From Haloplanus ruber (GTDB taxonomy: Archaea; Halobacteriota; Halobacteria; Halobacteriales; Haloferacaceae): DNA of 64,000 nt. The stretch is from NCBI RefSeq assembly GCF_024494725.1, contig NZ_JANHDK010000001.1, positions 1,426,001 through 1,490,000 of the forward strand. The letters are read 5' to 3'. The position numbers and the translations under genes are program-made. This document shows positions 24,391-33,304 of this stretch, piece after piece. The notes beneath the pieces are model-generated. The model made no database searches, had not been told where the DNA came from, and worked only from the letters and a program-made list of their open reading frames with translations. Position 1 is the first letter of the stretch. Every line of letters begins with the position of its first letter.

Positions 24391-25806
24391 GTGAACGAAT
24401 CGACGGTGACTGCCGGGGCCGACGGTGGCGGCCTCCTCGAACGCATCCCGGATGGGGTCGTTGTGTACGACCCCGACACCGGGATGATTCGGGCCGTCAA
24501 CGCCCGGTTCGTCGCGCTGACCGGGTTCGACCGGGAGCGTCTCGTCGGCCGGCACGTCGCGGACCTCCTGGCTGACGGAGCACGCACCGGGTCGGCAAGC
24601 GGGCTGACCGTCGATCCCGGAGACGACACGACGACTGTCGAGTGGTTGCTGGAGCGGCGCGACGGCGGGAGCGTCTGGGCCGAACTCTCGGCGTCACGTT
24701 TCGAACGCGACGGCGAGGCCCGTATCGTGGCGACCGTCCGGGACGTGACCGACCGGAAGCGCCGTCGAGCCGAACTCGGGCGGTTCGAGGAATTGGTCGA
24801 ACACGTCCCCACGGGTATCTTTCGGTCGAAAGACGATCCCGAGGGAACCTTCCTCGAAGCCAACCCGACCATGGTCGACCTGTTCGGCGCCGACTCGAAG
24901 GCAGAACTGCTCTCGACGCCGATGGGCGACATCTACGCCGATCCGGACGACCGCCAGCGATTTCTCGACGCCGTCGCCGACACGAACGTCGTCACCGAGA
25001 AACTCGAACTGCAGACACTCGACGGGGAGTCGTTCTGGGGGCTGGTCACCGTCTGCCGCTGTGATCCTGCCGACGGAGACCCGTACCTCGACGGCGCCAT
25101 AAAGGACGTGACGGAGGCCCGCGAGTACCGAGAGGTGCTGGAAGAGCAAAACGAGCGCCTCGAACTCCTCAACCGGATCGTCCGCCACGACATCCGCAAC
25201 GATATGCAACTCGTCCAGGGGATGACGGACCTGCTCGATAACGTCGTGGCGGAGGGCAATCAGCCCCAACTGGAGACGATCCGGAGTCGGACGGATCACG
25301 TGATCGAACTAACGGACGTGATGGGTGATCTAATGGAGACGCTCGTCTCGGAGACCGATCCGACGCTCGAACCCGTCCACCTCTCGTACGTGCTGAACCA
25401 AGAGATGCGGGAGGTGCGGTCGAGCTACCCGGCGGCGACGATTCGCACCAGTGGGAACGTCCCGCTGGTCGAGGTGGTCGCAAACGACATGCTGGGGTCG
25501 GTGTTCCGGAACCTGCTGAACAACGCTGTCCAACATAGCGACCGCGACGAGCCGAGCGTCACGGTGTCGGCGTCGGCGACGGACGACGCGGTGACCGTCC
25601 GCGTCGCCGACGACGGGCCGGGTATCCCCGACGACCGCAAGGAACGGGTCTTCGGCAAGGGCGAGAAGGGTATCGAAAGCGAGGGGACGGGGCTGGGTCT
25701 CTACCTGGTGTACACGCTCGTCGACCAGTACGGCGGCGAGGTGTGGATCGAGGACAACGACCCCTGCGGAACCGTGTTCGTCCTGCAGTTCGAGCGGGCA
25801 TCCTGA
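24391..25806 (+). CDS. Double-PAS sensor histidine kinase (soluble)
   Basis: A 471-residue cytoplasmic kinase. PAS 1 is at about 15-120 (IPDGVVVYDPDTGMIRAVNA... VTDRKRRR), PAS 2 at about 125-245 (LVEHVPTGIFRSKDDPEGT...). The phospho-acceptor box is RHDIRNDMQLVQG at about 269-281. The ATPase has N box RNLLNNAVQHSD, G1 DDGPGIPD, and G2 GTGLGLYLV. No membrane segment or receiver domain is seen, and no response regulator gene is nearby. The catalytic domain is strongly similar to that of the kinase at 26708-28159, so the two are paralogues. Start is GTG, placed by the TATA box. The signal is unknown. Confidence 0.92.
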   Translation: MNESTVTAGADGGGLLERIPDGVVVYDPDTGMIRAVNARFVALTGFDRERLVGRHVADLLADGARTGSASGLTVDPGDDTTTVEWLLERRDGGSVWAELSASRFERDGEARIVATVRDVTDRKRRRAELGRFEELVEHVPTGIFRSKDDPEGTFLEANPTMVDLFGADSKAELLSTPMGDIYADPDDRQRFLDAVADTNVVTEKLELQTLDGESFWGLVTVCRCDPADGDPYLDGAIKDVTEAREYREVLEEQNERLELLNRIVRHDIRNDMQLVQGMTDLLDNVVAEGNQPQLETIRSRTDHVIELTDVMGDLMETLVSETDPTLEPVHLSYVLNQEMREVRSSYPAATIRTSGNVPLVEVVANDMLGSVFRNLLNNAVQHSDRDEPSVTVSASATDDAVTVRVADDGPGIPDDRKERVFGKGEKGIESEGTGLGLYLVYTLVDQYGGEVWIEDNDPCGTVFVLQFERAS

Positions 25807-25819
25807 CGGGTCCGACGCG

Positions 25820-25826
25820 TTTTTTA
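25820..25826 (+). promoter_or_regulatory. T-run between kinase and pheA: TATA-like and possible terminator
   Basis: GTTTTTTACC lies 14 bases after the kinase stop and is centred 27 bases before the pheA ATG. It fits a weak TATA box for pheA. A run of six T residues is also a typical archaeal termination signal for the upstream gene. One sequence may serve both. Confidence 0.4.
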
Positions 25827-25849
25827 CCGCGCCACGCGACCCTCGCCCC

Positions 25850-26653
25850 ATGGAAGCCATCACGCTCGGCCCGGCGGGGACCTACTCCCACCGCGCCGCA
25901 CGAGCGGTTGCCGACGAAGTGACGTTCAGTGAGTCCGTGACGGCCATCGTCGAGTCGGTCGCCGACGGCGAGTACCGCCGCGGGGTCGTCCCCATCGAGA
26001 ACAGTATCGAGGGAAGCGTCACGGAGACCCTCGACGCCCTGTCGGCCCACGACGTCGGCGTCGCCGAGGAAGTCGTCACCCCCATTCGTCACGCCCTGGT
26101 CGCTCAGACCGAGTCCTTCGAAGTCGTCGCCAGCCACTCACAGGCGCTCGCCCAGTGTCGCACCTTCCTCGAATCCGAGTATCCAGCGGTGACCCTCGAA
26201 GCCGTCGCGAGCACCGCTCGTGGCGTCGAACACGCCCGGGAGGACCCGACGGTCGCCGCCATTGCCCACCCCGACAACGCCGACGCGGACCTCCAGGTCC
26301 TCGCCGAGGACATCCAAGATCGGAGTTCGAACGCGACCCGGTTTTTCGCCATCTCACCCGCCGACGAGCGCACCGAGGCCGGCGGGAAGTCGACGATCAT
26401 CGTCAACCCCAACGCCAACTACCCCGGCCTCCTGCTGGAACTGCTGGAGGCGTTTGCCGACCGCGACATCAACCTCTCGCGGGTGGAGTCCCGGCCGACG
26501 GGCGACCGTCTCGGCGACTACCTCTTCCACATCGACTTCGAGGCCGGCCTGTACGAGGACCACGCACAGGCCGCAGTCGAGGAGGTAGAGGGTATCGCCG
26601 AGAAGGGGTGGGTCCGCCGCCTCGGCTCCTACGACACCCGTCACGTGGTCTGA
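25850..26653 (+). CDS. pheA: Prephenate dehydratase
   Basis: Converts prephenate to phenylpyruvate in phenylalanine synthesis. The 267 residues contain the PDT domain with LGPAGTYSHRAA (residues 6-17), VVPIENSIEGSVTETLD and the catalytic TRF motif in SSNATRFFAIS at about 163-173. A C-terminal ACT domain (about 185-265, KSTIIVNPNANYPGLLLELLEAF... INLSRVESRP) mediates feedback inhibition by phenylalanine. The chorismate mutase domain is absent, so this is the single-function form. It sits between two paralogous histidine kinases, with the downstream one convergent. Confidence 0.95.
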   Translation: MEAITLGPAGTYSHRAARAVADEVTFSESVTAIVESVADGEYRRGVVPIENSIEGSVTETLDALSAHDVGVAEEVVTPIRHALVAQTESFEVVASHSQALAQCRTFLESEYPAVTLEAVASTARGVEHAREDPTVAAIAHPDNADADLQVLAEDIQDRSSNATRFFAISPADERTEAGGKSTIIVNPNANYPGLLLELLEAFADRDINLSRVESRPTGDRLGDYLFHIDFEAGLYEDHAQAAVEEVEGIAEKGWVRRLGSYDTRHVV

Positions 26654-26707
26654 GCGGACGAGGCGAGGCGCCGCTGTCATCCCGACAGTGAGGCCCGGTG
26701 CGTCCGG

Positions 26708-28159
26708 TTACGCTTCGTCGTCGACGACAGGGAGTTCGATCACCACGACGGTGCCTCGGGGCTCGTTTGGCTCGATCCACACGTCGCCGCCGTAGTGATC
26801 GACGAGCGACTCGACGAGATAGAGTCCCAGTCCAGTCCCCGTGCTGTCGAGTCCTTTCTCACCCTTTCCGAAGACGTTGCCGTCCAGTTCCGGCGGGATG
26901 CCCGGCCCGTCGTCGGCGACGCGAACGCGGACGCGGGGGTCACCGCGCAGGAGGTCAGCGGAGACGGTGACGCTCGGCTCGTCGCGGTCACTGTGCTGGA
27001 CGGCGTTGTTCAGCAGGTTTCGAAACACCGAGGCGAGCAGGTCGTTCGCCTGCACGGTCACGTCCGGAATCTCGCCCTCGATGGTCAGCGTGGCGTCGGC
27101 GAAGGCTTCCTGCCGACGGTCGAGTTCCGCGTGGATAGCCTCGGAGAGCGACACCGGCTCCAAGGGGAGTTCCGTCTCGCCGGCCACCGTCCGAGCAAGC
27201 TCCCGAGAACTCCGCGTGAGTTCAACGACGTGTTCACCCGTGGTGACGATGGTGTCGAGCGAGTCGCGCCCGGCCTCGTCGACGTGCTCGTCGAGGAGTT
27301 CCGCGAGGCCGAGAACGATCTGCATGTCGTTGCGGATGTCGTGGCGGAGGACGCGGTTGAGCGCACGGAGCTGATCGCGGGTGCGTTCGAGTTCTCGCTC
27401 CGAAGCCCGGCGCTCGCTGATGTCCCGGGCGACCGAGAGGATTGCCGGCACGCCGTGATACCGGACGGGACGGGCGTTGACCTCGACGGGGACGGCCTCG
27501 CGGTCGGCGGGTTCGTGGACCGTCTCGTAGACGATGCGGCCGTTGCCCGCGACGTACCGCCCATTGAACGACGCCTCGCCTTCCAAGTCGTCGATGGATC
27601 GGCGACGCAGGGTGTCGGCGTCGTAGCCGAAGTGCTCGACCGCACCCTCGTTGGCGGCGAGGATCTGTCCCCGGGTGTCGTGGACGAGTACCGTATCGCC
27701 GATGCCGTCGAAGAGGCCGCGATACTCGTTTCGGGCGTTCCGGAGCGAGCGAATGCACGCCGCCTGCTTCGCGGTGAACAGGCCGACCACGACGCCAAGC
27801 GCGCCGCCGGCGCCGACGAAGTTCAGGACGACCAGGGTCGGACGCACCCCGGTCGACGTGACGAGGGTGTCGAGGACGACTCCCCACGCGAACCCGCCGA
27901 AGGCGAGCGCCCCGGCGAGAGTCGCGACGGGTACGCGGAGGGCCGTCCGCCCGCCGAGGTCGCTCAGCAGGAGCCACCCGGCCGCGGCGACGAGGAGGAC
28001 GCCCAGTCCGAGAGGGGCAGCGACGACAGTCGTCGGCGATTGCCACGGGCGACCACCCAGCCAGCCGATCCAGACGCCGAGTAGCGCGAGAGCGAACCCC
28101 ACGAGGACGACGGCTCCGAGGACCCGTCCGGACGACGACCAGTTCACGAATGTCTCCAC
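26708..28159 (-). CDS. Membrane PAS sensor histidine kinase
   Basis: A 483-residue kinase. The N-terminus has four membrane helices (about 13-33, 44-65, 77-97, 104-125) followed by a PAS domain (about 145-260, DGIGDTVLVHDTRGQILAANEGAVEHFGYD... VARDISERRASE), the H box RHDIRNDMQIVLG at about 285-297, and the ATPase domain with RNLLNNAVQHSD, DDGPGIPP and GTGLGLYLVESL. No receiver domain and no response regulator gene are adjacent. GTG start at 28159 is supported by a TATA-like CATTATCTATC centred about 28 bases upstream. It converges on pheA. Confidence 0.92.
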   Translation of the reverse strand: METFVNWSSSGRVLGAVVLVGFALALLGVWIGWLGGRPWQSPTTVVAAPLGLGVLLVAAAGWLLLSDLGGRTALRVPVATLAGALAFGGFAWGVVLDTLVTSTGVRPTLVVLNFVGAGGALGVVVGLFTAKQAACIRSLRNARNEYRGLFDGIGDTVLVHDTRGQILAANEGAVEHFGYDADTLRRRSIDDLEGEASFNGRYVAGNGRIVYETVHEPADREAVPVEVNARPVRYHGVPAILSVARDISERRASERELERTRDQLRALNRVLRHDIRNDMQIVLGLAELLDEHVDEAGRDSLDTIVTTGEHVVELTRSSRELARTVAGETELPLEPVSLSEAIHAELDRRQEAFADATLTIEGEIPDVTVQANDLLASVFRNLLNNAVQHSDRDEPSVTVSADLLRGDPRVRVRVADDGPGIPPELDGNVFGKGEKGLDSTGTGLGLYLVESLVDHYGGDVWIEPNEPRGTVVVIELPVVDDEA

Positions 28160-28258
28160 TATCGTCAGTCACGACCCATCCTGATAGATAATGGTCGCTT
28201 ACCGCCGTTCGGGGAGTCACTAACCGACACGTCCCCGCGACTTTCGACACTGATAGCA

Positions 28259-28281
28259 GGCGGAAACGAGTCGTTTCCGCC
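28259..28281. promoter_or_regulatory. Perfect 11+1+11 palindrome upstream of the leuS promoter
   Basis: The arms are GGCGGAAACGA and TCGTTTCCGCC around a single central G. The centre is 57 bases before the leuS ATG and the element ends about 12 bases before the leuS TATA box. It lies in the 167-base divergent gap between the histidine kinase and leuS. It is the right form and place for a dimeric regulator. Confidence 0.65.
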
Positions 28282-28292
28282 GGCGGTATAGG

Positions 28293-28301
28293 AGTTATTT
28301 T
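28293..28301 (+). promoter_or_regulatory. TATA box of leuS
   Basis: GTTATTTTA is centred 30 bases before the ATG at 28327, implying a leaderless or nearly leaderless mRNA. Confidence 0.55.
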
Positions 28302-28326
28302 AGGTTGGGGGAACTTGGTCCGGGGT

Positions 28327-31188
28327 ATGGACTACGACCCGCAGGACATCGAGGAGCGCTGGCGGGAGCGCTGGGCCGAGACGGGCCGGTACGAGGCCGA
28401 CCCCGGTGACGCGGACGACGACGCGACGTTCATCACCGTCCCCTATCCGTACCCGAGCGGCGGGATGCACATGGGCCACGTCCGGACGTACACCGTCCCC
28501 GACGTGTACGCCCGATACCGGCGACAGCGTGGCGACAACGTTCTCTTTCCAATCGCCTGGCACGTCACCGGCACGCCGATCATCGGCGCCGTCGAGCGGC
28601 TGAAGAAGGGTGAGAAAGAGCAACTGTCGGTGCTCCGAGACACGTACGACGTCCCCGAGGACACCCTGCAGGATCTGGAGACGCCGATGGGCTACGCCCG
28701 CTACTTCATCGAGGAACACTACAAGCGGGGGATGAAGTCGCTGGGGCTGTCGATAGACTGGCGCCGCGAGTTCACCACCAACGACGAGCGCTACTCGAAG
28801 TTCGTCACCTGGCAGTACGAGACGCTCCGTGACCGTGACCGACTGGAGAAAGGACTCCATCCGGTCAAATACTGCACCAACGAGGAACAGCCGGTGACCA
28901 CCCACGACCTGCTGGAGGGTGAGGAGGCCGAGTACCAGGAGTACACCCTGATTCGCTTCGGTCTCGACGACGCGGTGGTGCCGATGGCGACGCTTCGCCC
29001 CGAGACAGTCCGAGGGGTCACGAACGCCTATGTCGACCCCGACGCCACGTACGTCCGCGCGACGGTCGACGGCGAGACGTGGCTGGTCTCGGAGACGGCC
29101 GCCGAGAAACTCCGTCTGCAGGCCCACGAGGTGAGCGTCACCGAACACGTTGCGGGAGCGGACCTCGTCGGTCGGTCGGTCACCAATCCCGTGACCGGCG
29201 ACGCGGTGCCGATTCTGCCCGCGGCGTTTGTCGACCCCGACAACGCGACGGGCGTCGTCATGTCCGTGCCCGCTCACTCCCCGGATGACTACCTGGCGCT
29301 TCAAGAGGCGAAGGCCGACGACGAGCGGATGGAGCGGTATGGCGTCGATCCGGACGCCGTTGCAGCCATCGAGCCGGTGCCGATTCTCGACGTCGAGGGC
29401 TACGGCGACGTGCCGGCCCGCGACGCCGTCGAGTCGGCCGGCATCACCGCGTCCGACGACCCCGAACTGGAGGCAGTGACGAAGGAACTCTACAACCGCG
29501 AGTTCCACGGCGGCCGTCTCCACGACGACTACGGGGAGTTCGCCGGCGAGGTCATCGAGGACGTGCGGGAAGCGTACCGCGAGACAGGGGTCGAAGCGGG
29601 CAACTTCGACACCATGTACGAGTTCTCCGAGGAGGTTGTCTGTCGCTGTGGCGGCGCCGTCGAGGTGGCCGAACAGGACACGTGGTTCCTCAGCTACAAC
29701 GACGAGGACTGGAAGCAGGCGACAAAGCGGGTCGTCGAGAACATGGAGTGTATCCCCGAGAACACCCGCGGTGAGTACGACCACACCATCGACTGGCTCA
29801 ACGAGTGGCCCTGTATCCGCAACTACGGGCTGGGGACGCGACTACCGTGGGACGACGATTTCGTCATCGAACCCCTCTCGGACTCGACCATCTACATGGC
29901 GTACTACACGCTCGCGCCGCGCCTGCAGGAGATTCCGGTCGGAGACCTCGACCGCGAGTTCTTCGACGCCCTGTTTTACGGCGCCGACGCCGTCGACGAC
30001 CCCGATCCGCGGGCGCTCGACCTGCGCGAGGAGTGGCAGTACTGGTATCCCGTCGACTACCGCTTCTCCGCGAACGACCTCATCTCGAATCACCTCACCT
30101 TCTACCTGTTCCACCACGCCGAACTGTTCGCGGAGTCGGAGTGGCCCGCGGGCATCGTCATCATGGGGATGGGCCTGCTGGAGGGCCAGAAGATGTCCTC
30201 CTCGAAGGGCCACGTCGTCCTCCCGGACGAGGCGATCCAAGCGTACGGCGCCGATACGGTTCGGTTTTTCCTGCTCAACTCCGCAGAGCCGTGGCAGGAC
30301 TACGACTGGCGCGCCGATCAGGTCGAGAGCGTCCGCGACCAACTCGAACGGTTCTGGAACCGGGCGACCGAACTGGTCCCCGAGGAACCGGCCTCGACGT
30401 TCGAGGACGACCGTCCGGCCCTCGAACACGTCGACCGCTGGCTCCTATCCAAACTCCAGCGGACGATCAGCGAGGTGACCGAGGCGATGGAGGGCGCGGA
30501 GACGCGGACGGCCAGTCAGACCGCCTTCTACGACTTCGAGGAGTCGCTCCGGTGGTATCGCCGCCGCGCCGACGTGGACCGCCCGGCCGCCCAGTGGACG
30601 CTCCGTCACGCCCTGGAGACGCGGCTTCGCCTCCTCGCACCATTCGTCCCGTTCATGGCGAACGAACTCCACGAGCGGCTGACCGGCCGGCCGGCCGAGG
30701 AGGCCCCGTGGCCCGATGTTGACCCCGAACTGACGGACCGAACCGTCGAACTACAGGAAGCGCGGATCGAGCAACTGACCGAGGACGTCCACGACATCGT
30801 CGACGTGACGGGGACGGATCCCGACACCGTGCGAGTGTACGTCGCGGCAGACTGGAAGCGAGCGGTCTTCGAAGCAGTGGCCGAGGCCGGCCCCGACGTG
30901 GGTGCGGTGATGAGCGAGGCGATGAGCGATCCGGCTCTCCGAGAGCGCGGTGACGCGGTGAACGACCTCGCGGGCGAACTCGTCGAACTCGTCCGCGACC
31001 TAGACGAGACGACGGTCGACACCATGGCCACCCTCGACGAGCGGGCGGTCTACGAGGCCGCCGCCGCCTTCCTCGAACGAGAGTTCGATGCCACGGTCGA
31101 CGTCTACGACGAGGACGCCGACCCGCCGGACCCCGGCGAGAAGGCGGGAGACGCCGTCCCCTTCCGGCCCGCGATCCACCTGGAGTAA
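28327..31188 (+). CDS. leuS: Leucine-tRNA ligase
   Basis: A class I aminoacyl-tRNA synthetase of 953 residues charging tRNA-Leu. The HIGH motif is HMGH at residues 48-51 in GGMHMGHVRTYTVPDVYARY, and KMSSS lies in EGQKMSSSKGHVVLPDEA near residue 622. Between them is the CP1 editing insert (about 215-430) with TLRPETVRGVTNAYVDP and the acidic segment VVMSVPAHSPDDYLAL. A CRCGGAVEVAEQDTWFLSY region may bind zinc. The C-terminal anticodon domain ends with an archaeal-type extension. A perfect palindrome lies upstream of its promoter. Confidence 0.97.
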   Translation: MDYDPQDIEERWRERWAETGRYEADPGDADDDATFITVPYPYPSGGMHMGHVRTYTVPDVYARYRRQRGDNVLFPIAWHVTGTPIIGAVERLKKGEKEQLSVLRDTYDVPEDTLQDLETPMGYARYFIEEHYKRGMKSLGLSIDWRREFTTNDERYSKFVTWQYETLRDRDRLEKGLHPVKYCTNEEQPVTTHDLLEGEEAEYQEYTLIRFGLDDAVVPMATLRPETVRGVTNAYVDPDATYVRATVDGETWLVSETAAEKLRLQAHEVSVTEHVAGADLVGRSVTNPVTGDAVPILPAAFVDPDNATGVVMSVPAHSPDDYLALQEAKADDERMERYGVDPDAVAAIEPVPILDVEGYGDVPARDAVESAGITASDDPELEAVTKELYNREFHGGRLHDDYGEFAGEVIEDVREAYRETGVEAGNFDTMYEFSEEVVCRCGGAVEVAEQDTWFLSYNDEDWKQATKRVVENMECIPENTRGEYDHTIDWLNEWPCIRNYGLGTRLPWDDDFVIEPLSDSTIYMAYYTLAPRLQEIPVGDLDREFFDALFYGADAVDDPDPRALDLREEWQYWYPVDYRFSANDLISNHLTFYLFHHAELFAESEWPAGIVIMGMGLLEGQKMSSSKGHVVLPDEAIQAYGADTVRFFLLNSAEPWQDYDWRADQVESVRDQLERFWNRATELVPEEPASTFEDDRPALEHVDRWLLSKLQRTISEVTEAMEGAETRTASQTAFYDFEESLRWYRRRADVDRPAAQWTLRHALETRLRLLAPFVPFMANELHERLTGRPAEEAPWPDVDPELTDRTVELQEARIEQLTEDVHDIVDVTGTDPDTVRVYVAADWKRAVFEAVAEAGPDVGAVMSEAMSDPALRERGDAVNDLAGELVELVRDLDETTVDTMATLDERAVYEAAAAFLEREFDATVDVYDEDADPPDPGEKAGDAVPFRPAIHLE

Positions 31189-31206
31189 GCCGGGGACACC
31201 GCCCTC

Positions 31207-32202
31207 TTACGCCGAATCGAGACCGAGCAGATCGAACGACGTGCCGGCGCCGGCGGCCGTGGCCCGTTCGTAGACGACGCGGGCCGCAGCAACGTCCTGA
31301 ATGGCGAGGCCGGTACTGTCGAAGACGGTGACTTCGTCCGCGGACGTGCGTCCCGGCGCCGCACCGGTCACCACCTCGCCGAGTTCGGCGTGAATGTCGG
31401 CGTCGGTGAGACGACCGGTCCCGTAGGGGACGTTGACCTCGCCGGAGTGGGTACACTGCGTGTGATCGTCGAGGACGAGTTTTGCGGCCGCCAGCAGGTC
31501 GTCGGTGAGTTCGTGTTTCCCCGGTGCGTCGGCCCCGATGGCGTTGATATGGGTGTGTGCGCCGACAGCGTCGGCGTCGACGATAGGGTCGCGGACGGGC
31601 GTCACCGTCGAGAGGACGTCACAGCCCGCCGCCTCCGCGATGGAGCCGACGCGGGCGTCGAACCGGTCGCTGACCGCGTCGACGAACGCCTGCGCCCGCT
31701 CCGTGTCGGCATCGGCAACGACGACGGTGTCGATGGGGCGAACCGTCGCGATGGCGTCCAACTGGGCGTGTGACTGGGCGCCCGCCCCGACCAAGCCGAG
31801 CGACGACGCGCCCTCGACCGCGAGGTGGTCAGTGGCGACGGCGGCGGCCGCACCGGTCCGCCGGGTCGTCAGCGCCGTGCCGTCCATGATCGAGAGCGGC
31901 ACCGCCGTCTCGGGGTCGGAGTAGATCATCGTCCCCATGACCGTCGGGAGGTCGTGGCGTTCCCCGTTGTGTGGGTGGGAGTTCACCCATTTCACGCCCG
32001 CGGCGTCCCAGTCACCGGCGTCGAGATAGGCCGGCATCGACCGAAAGTCGCCGTCGTACTGTGGAAGGTCGACGTAGGACTTCGCGGGCATCGTCGCGTC
32101 GCCGCGCTCGTAGGCCGCGAAGGCCGCCTCGATAGCGTCGACGAGGCCGTTCATCGGTGCGTTGTCCGCAACCGTCTCGCCGTCCAGAAGCAAAACCGTC
32201 AT
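31207..32202 (-). CDS. Ornithine cyclodeaminase/alanine dehydrogenase family protein
   Basis: A 331-residue Rossmann-fold enzyme of the OCD/mu-crystallin family. It opens LLLDGETVADNAPMNGLVDA, contains MPAKSYVDLPQYDGDFRSMPAY, GVKWVNSHPHNGERHDLPTVMG (substrate-binding Lys) and the NAD-binding loop LGLVGAGAQSHAQLDAI (about residues 128-144). Archaeal relatives act as alanine dehydrogenase; other members make proline or act on ketimines. Which one applies here cannot be decided. It converges on leuS with a gap of 18 bases. Confidence 0.92.
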   Translation of the reverse strand: MTVLLLDGETVADNAPMNGLVDAIEAAFAAYERGDATMPAKSYVDLPQYDGDFRSMPAYLDAGDWDAAGVKWVNSHPHNGERHDLPTVMGTMIYSDPETAVPLSIMDGTALTTRRTGAAAAVATDHLAVEGASSLGLVGAGAQSHAQLDAIATVRPIDTVVVADADTERAQAFVDAVSDRFDARVGSIAEAAGCDVLSTVTPVRDPIVDADAVGAHTHINAIGADAPGKHELTDDLLAAAKLVLDDHTQCTHSGEVNVPYGTGRLTDADIHAELGEVVTGAAPGRTSADEVTVFDSTGLAIQDVAAARVVYERATAAGAGTSFDLLGLDSA

Positions 32203-32247
32203 AGACGAGATTACCCGGACCGGAAAGTTACCAGTTTCGCGTTGCCT

Positions 32248-33198
32248 TCAGCGGGAGCCACCAGTCGCCGTGCCGGTCCCCGCAGGCGTCCCGCCGCCGT
32301 CGAGACCCACCTCGAAGAACTCCGAGAGGTCGGGGCCGACCACGGCGAACTGGACGCGACCGGGCGTCGTGTCGTCGTCGCGGTAGTAGTCGACGGTCAC
32401 CTCGTGGGTGATCGACTCGCCGGCCGCGAGCGAGCGGTCGATCCCTGTGGCCCCGTATTGCGGGCCTTGATGATTGATCGCCGCGCGGAAGACACCGGGA
32501 CCGTCGCCCTCGTTTCTCACGTCAAGCGTGACGGGGATGGGTTCGGTCGCCGGGACGGACGCGGGGACGTCGACGCTCGCCGCGAAGACGGGCGGAGGCG
32601 ACCGCAGCGGGGTGACCGCCGCCGGGGGAACCGACCACCGGGCGGCGACGTCGTCGGGGTCGGGTTGCATGTCCGTCCGCTCGGGACCGTCACCCCCCAG
32701 GACCACCGCGACCGACTCGGCGTCCAGCGGTGCGGGAACCCGGAAGCCGAGAAACCCGTCGGGGTTCGACGCGCCGTACTGCCGTCCGGTCACGGGCGCG
32801 TCGACGCGGGCGGGCCCGATGTACTCGATGCCTGATCCGTAGGGGGTGGCGTCGGCGACAAGCCCGAATCGGTGTGAGGACGGCGTCGTCCCCGACCCGC
32901 CGGCGGACACGTCGACGAAGACGAACTGGTCGTCGCTCGTCGGGAGGACGTCCATGGCGTCCGGGGCACTCAGGTAGCGGACCGAGTGGGCGGTCACGAG
33001 GTCGGAGACGGTGACAGTTACACCGTCGATGGACACGGAATCACCGAGCGCGACAGCGTCGGGCGCGGCCGTGTCGCTCGGGCTGGCTGTCGGCGTTCGC
33101 GTCGGCGAGCGCGAGGACTCGCCACCGTCGAGACACCCGGCCAACCCGGTGGCCGCGGCGCCGACGCTCGTGAGGAACGCGCGTCTACCGGAGGGCAT
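32248..33198 (-). CDS. Tat-exported lipoprotein of unknown function
   Basis: A 316-residue lipoprotein. The N-terminus has the twin-arginine motif GRRAFLTSVG and a lipobox LAGC with Cys22, so it is probably exported folded and lipid-anchored, as most haloarchaeal lipoproteins are. A Ser/Thr/Pro linker (23-45) follows. Two beta-rich Ig-like parts are visible (about 50-175 and 205-300; the latter has IPVTLDVRNEGDGPGVFRAAI, typical of CARDB or DUF-type beta sandwiches). Binding partner unknown. It is 45 bases upstream of the cyclodeaminase gene on the same strand. Confidence 0.85.
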   Translation of the reverse strand: MPSGRRAFLTSVGAAATGLAGCLDGGESSRSPTRTPTASPSDTAAPDAVALGDSVSIDGVTVTVSDLVTAHSVRYLSAPDAMDVLPTSDDQFVFVDVSAGGSGTTPSSHRFGLVADATPYGSGIEYIGPARVDAPVTGRQYGASNPDGFLGFRVPAPLDAESVAVVLGGDGPERTDMQPDPDDVAARWSVPPAAVTPLRSPPPVFAASVDVPASVPATEPIPVTLDVRNEGDGPGVFRAAINHQGPQYGATGIDRSLAAGESITHEVTVDYYRDDDTTPGRVQFAVVGPDLSEFFEVGLDGGGTPAGTGTATGGSR

Positions 33199-33304
33199 AC
33201 TCCGGGCTACCGGCGGCGGGAGTCAAGGGCTTTGTGTCGAAACGGGGGAAAATGCGTGCGACGGTCGAACGGAGCGTCTACGGGGGTGTGGGCGTTGGCC
33301 TACG

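Noticed and set aside
26672-26689. Hairpin CGCTGTC-ATCC-CGACAGTG between pheA and the convergent kinase as a terminator
   Set aside because: Stem of seven bases with a wobble pair, no T-run after it, and archaeal termination does not need hairpins. Not strong enough to annotate.
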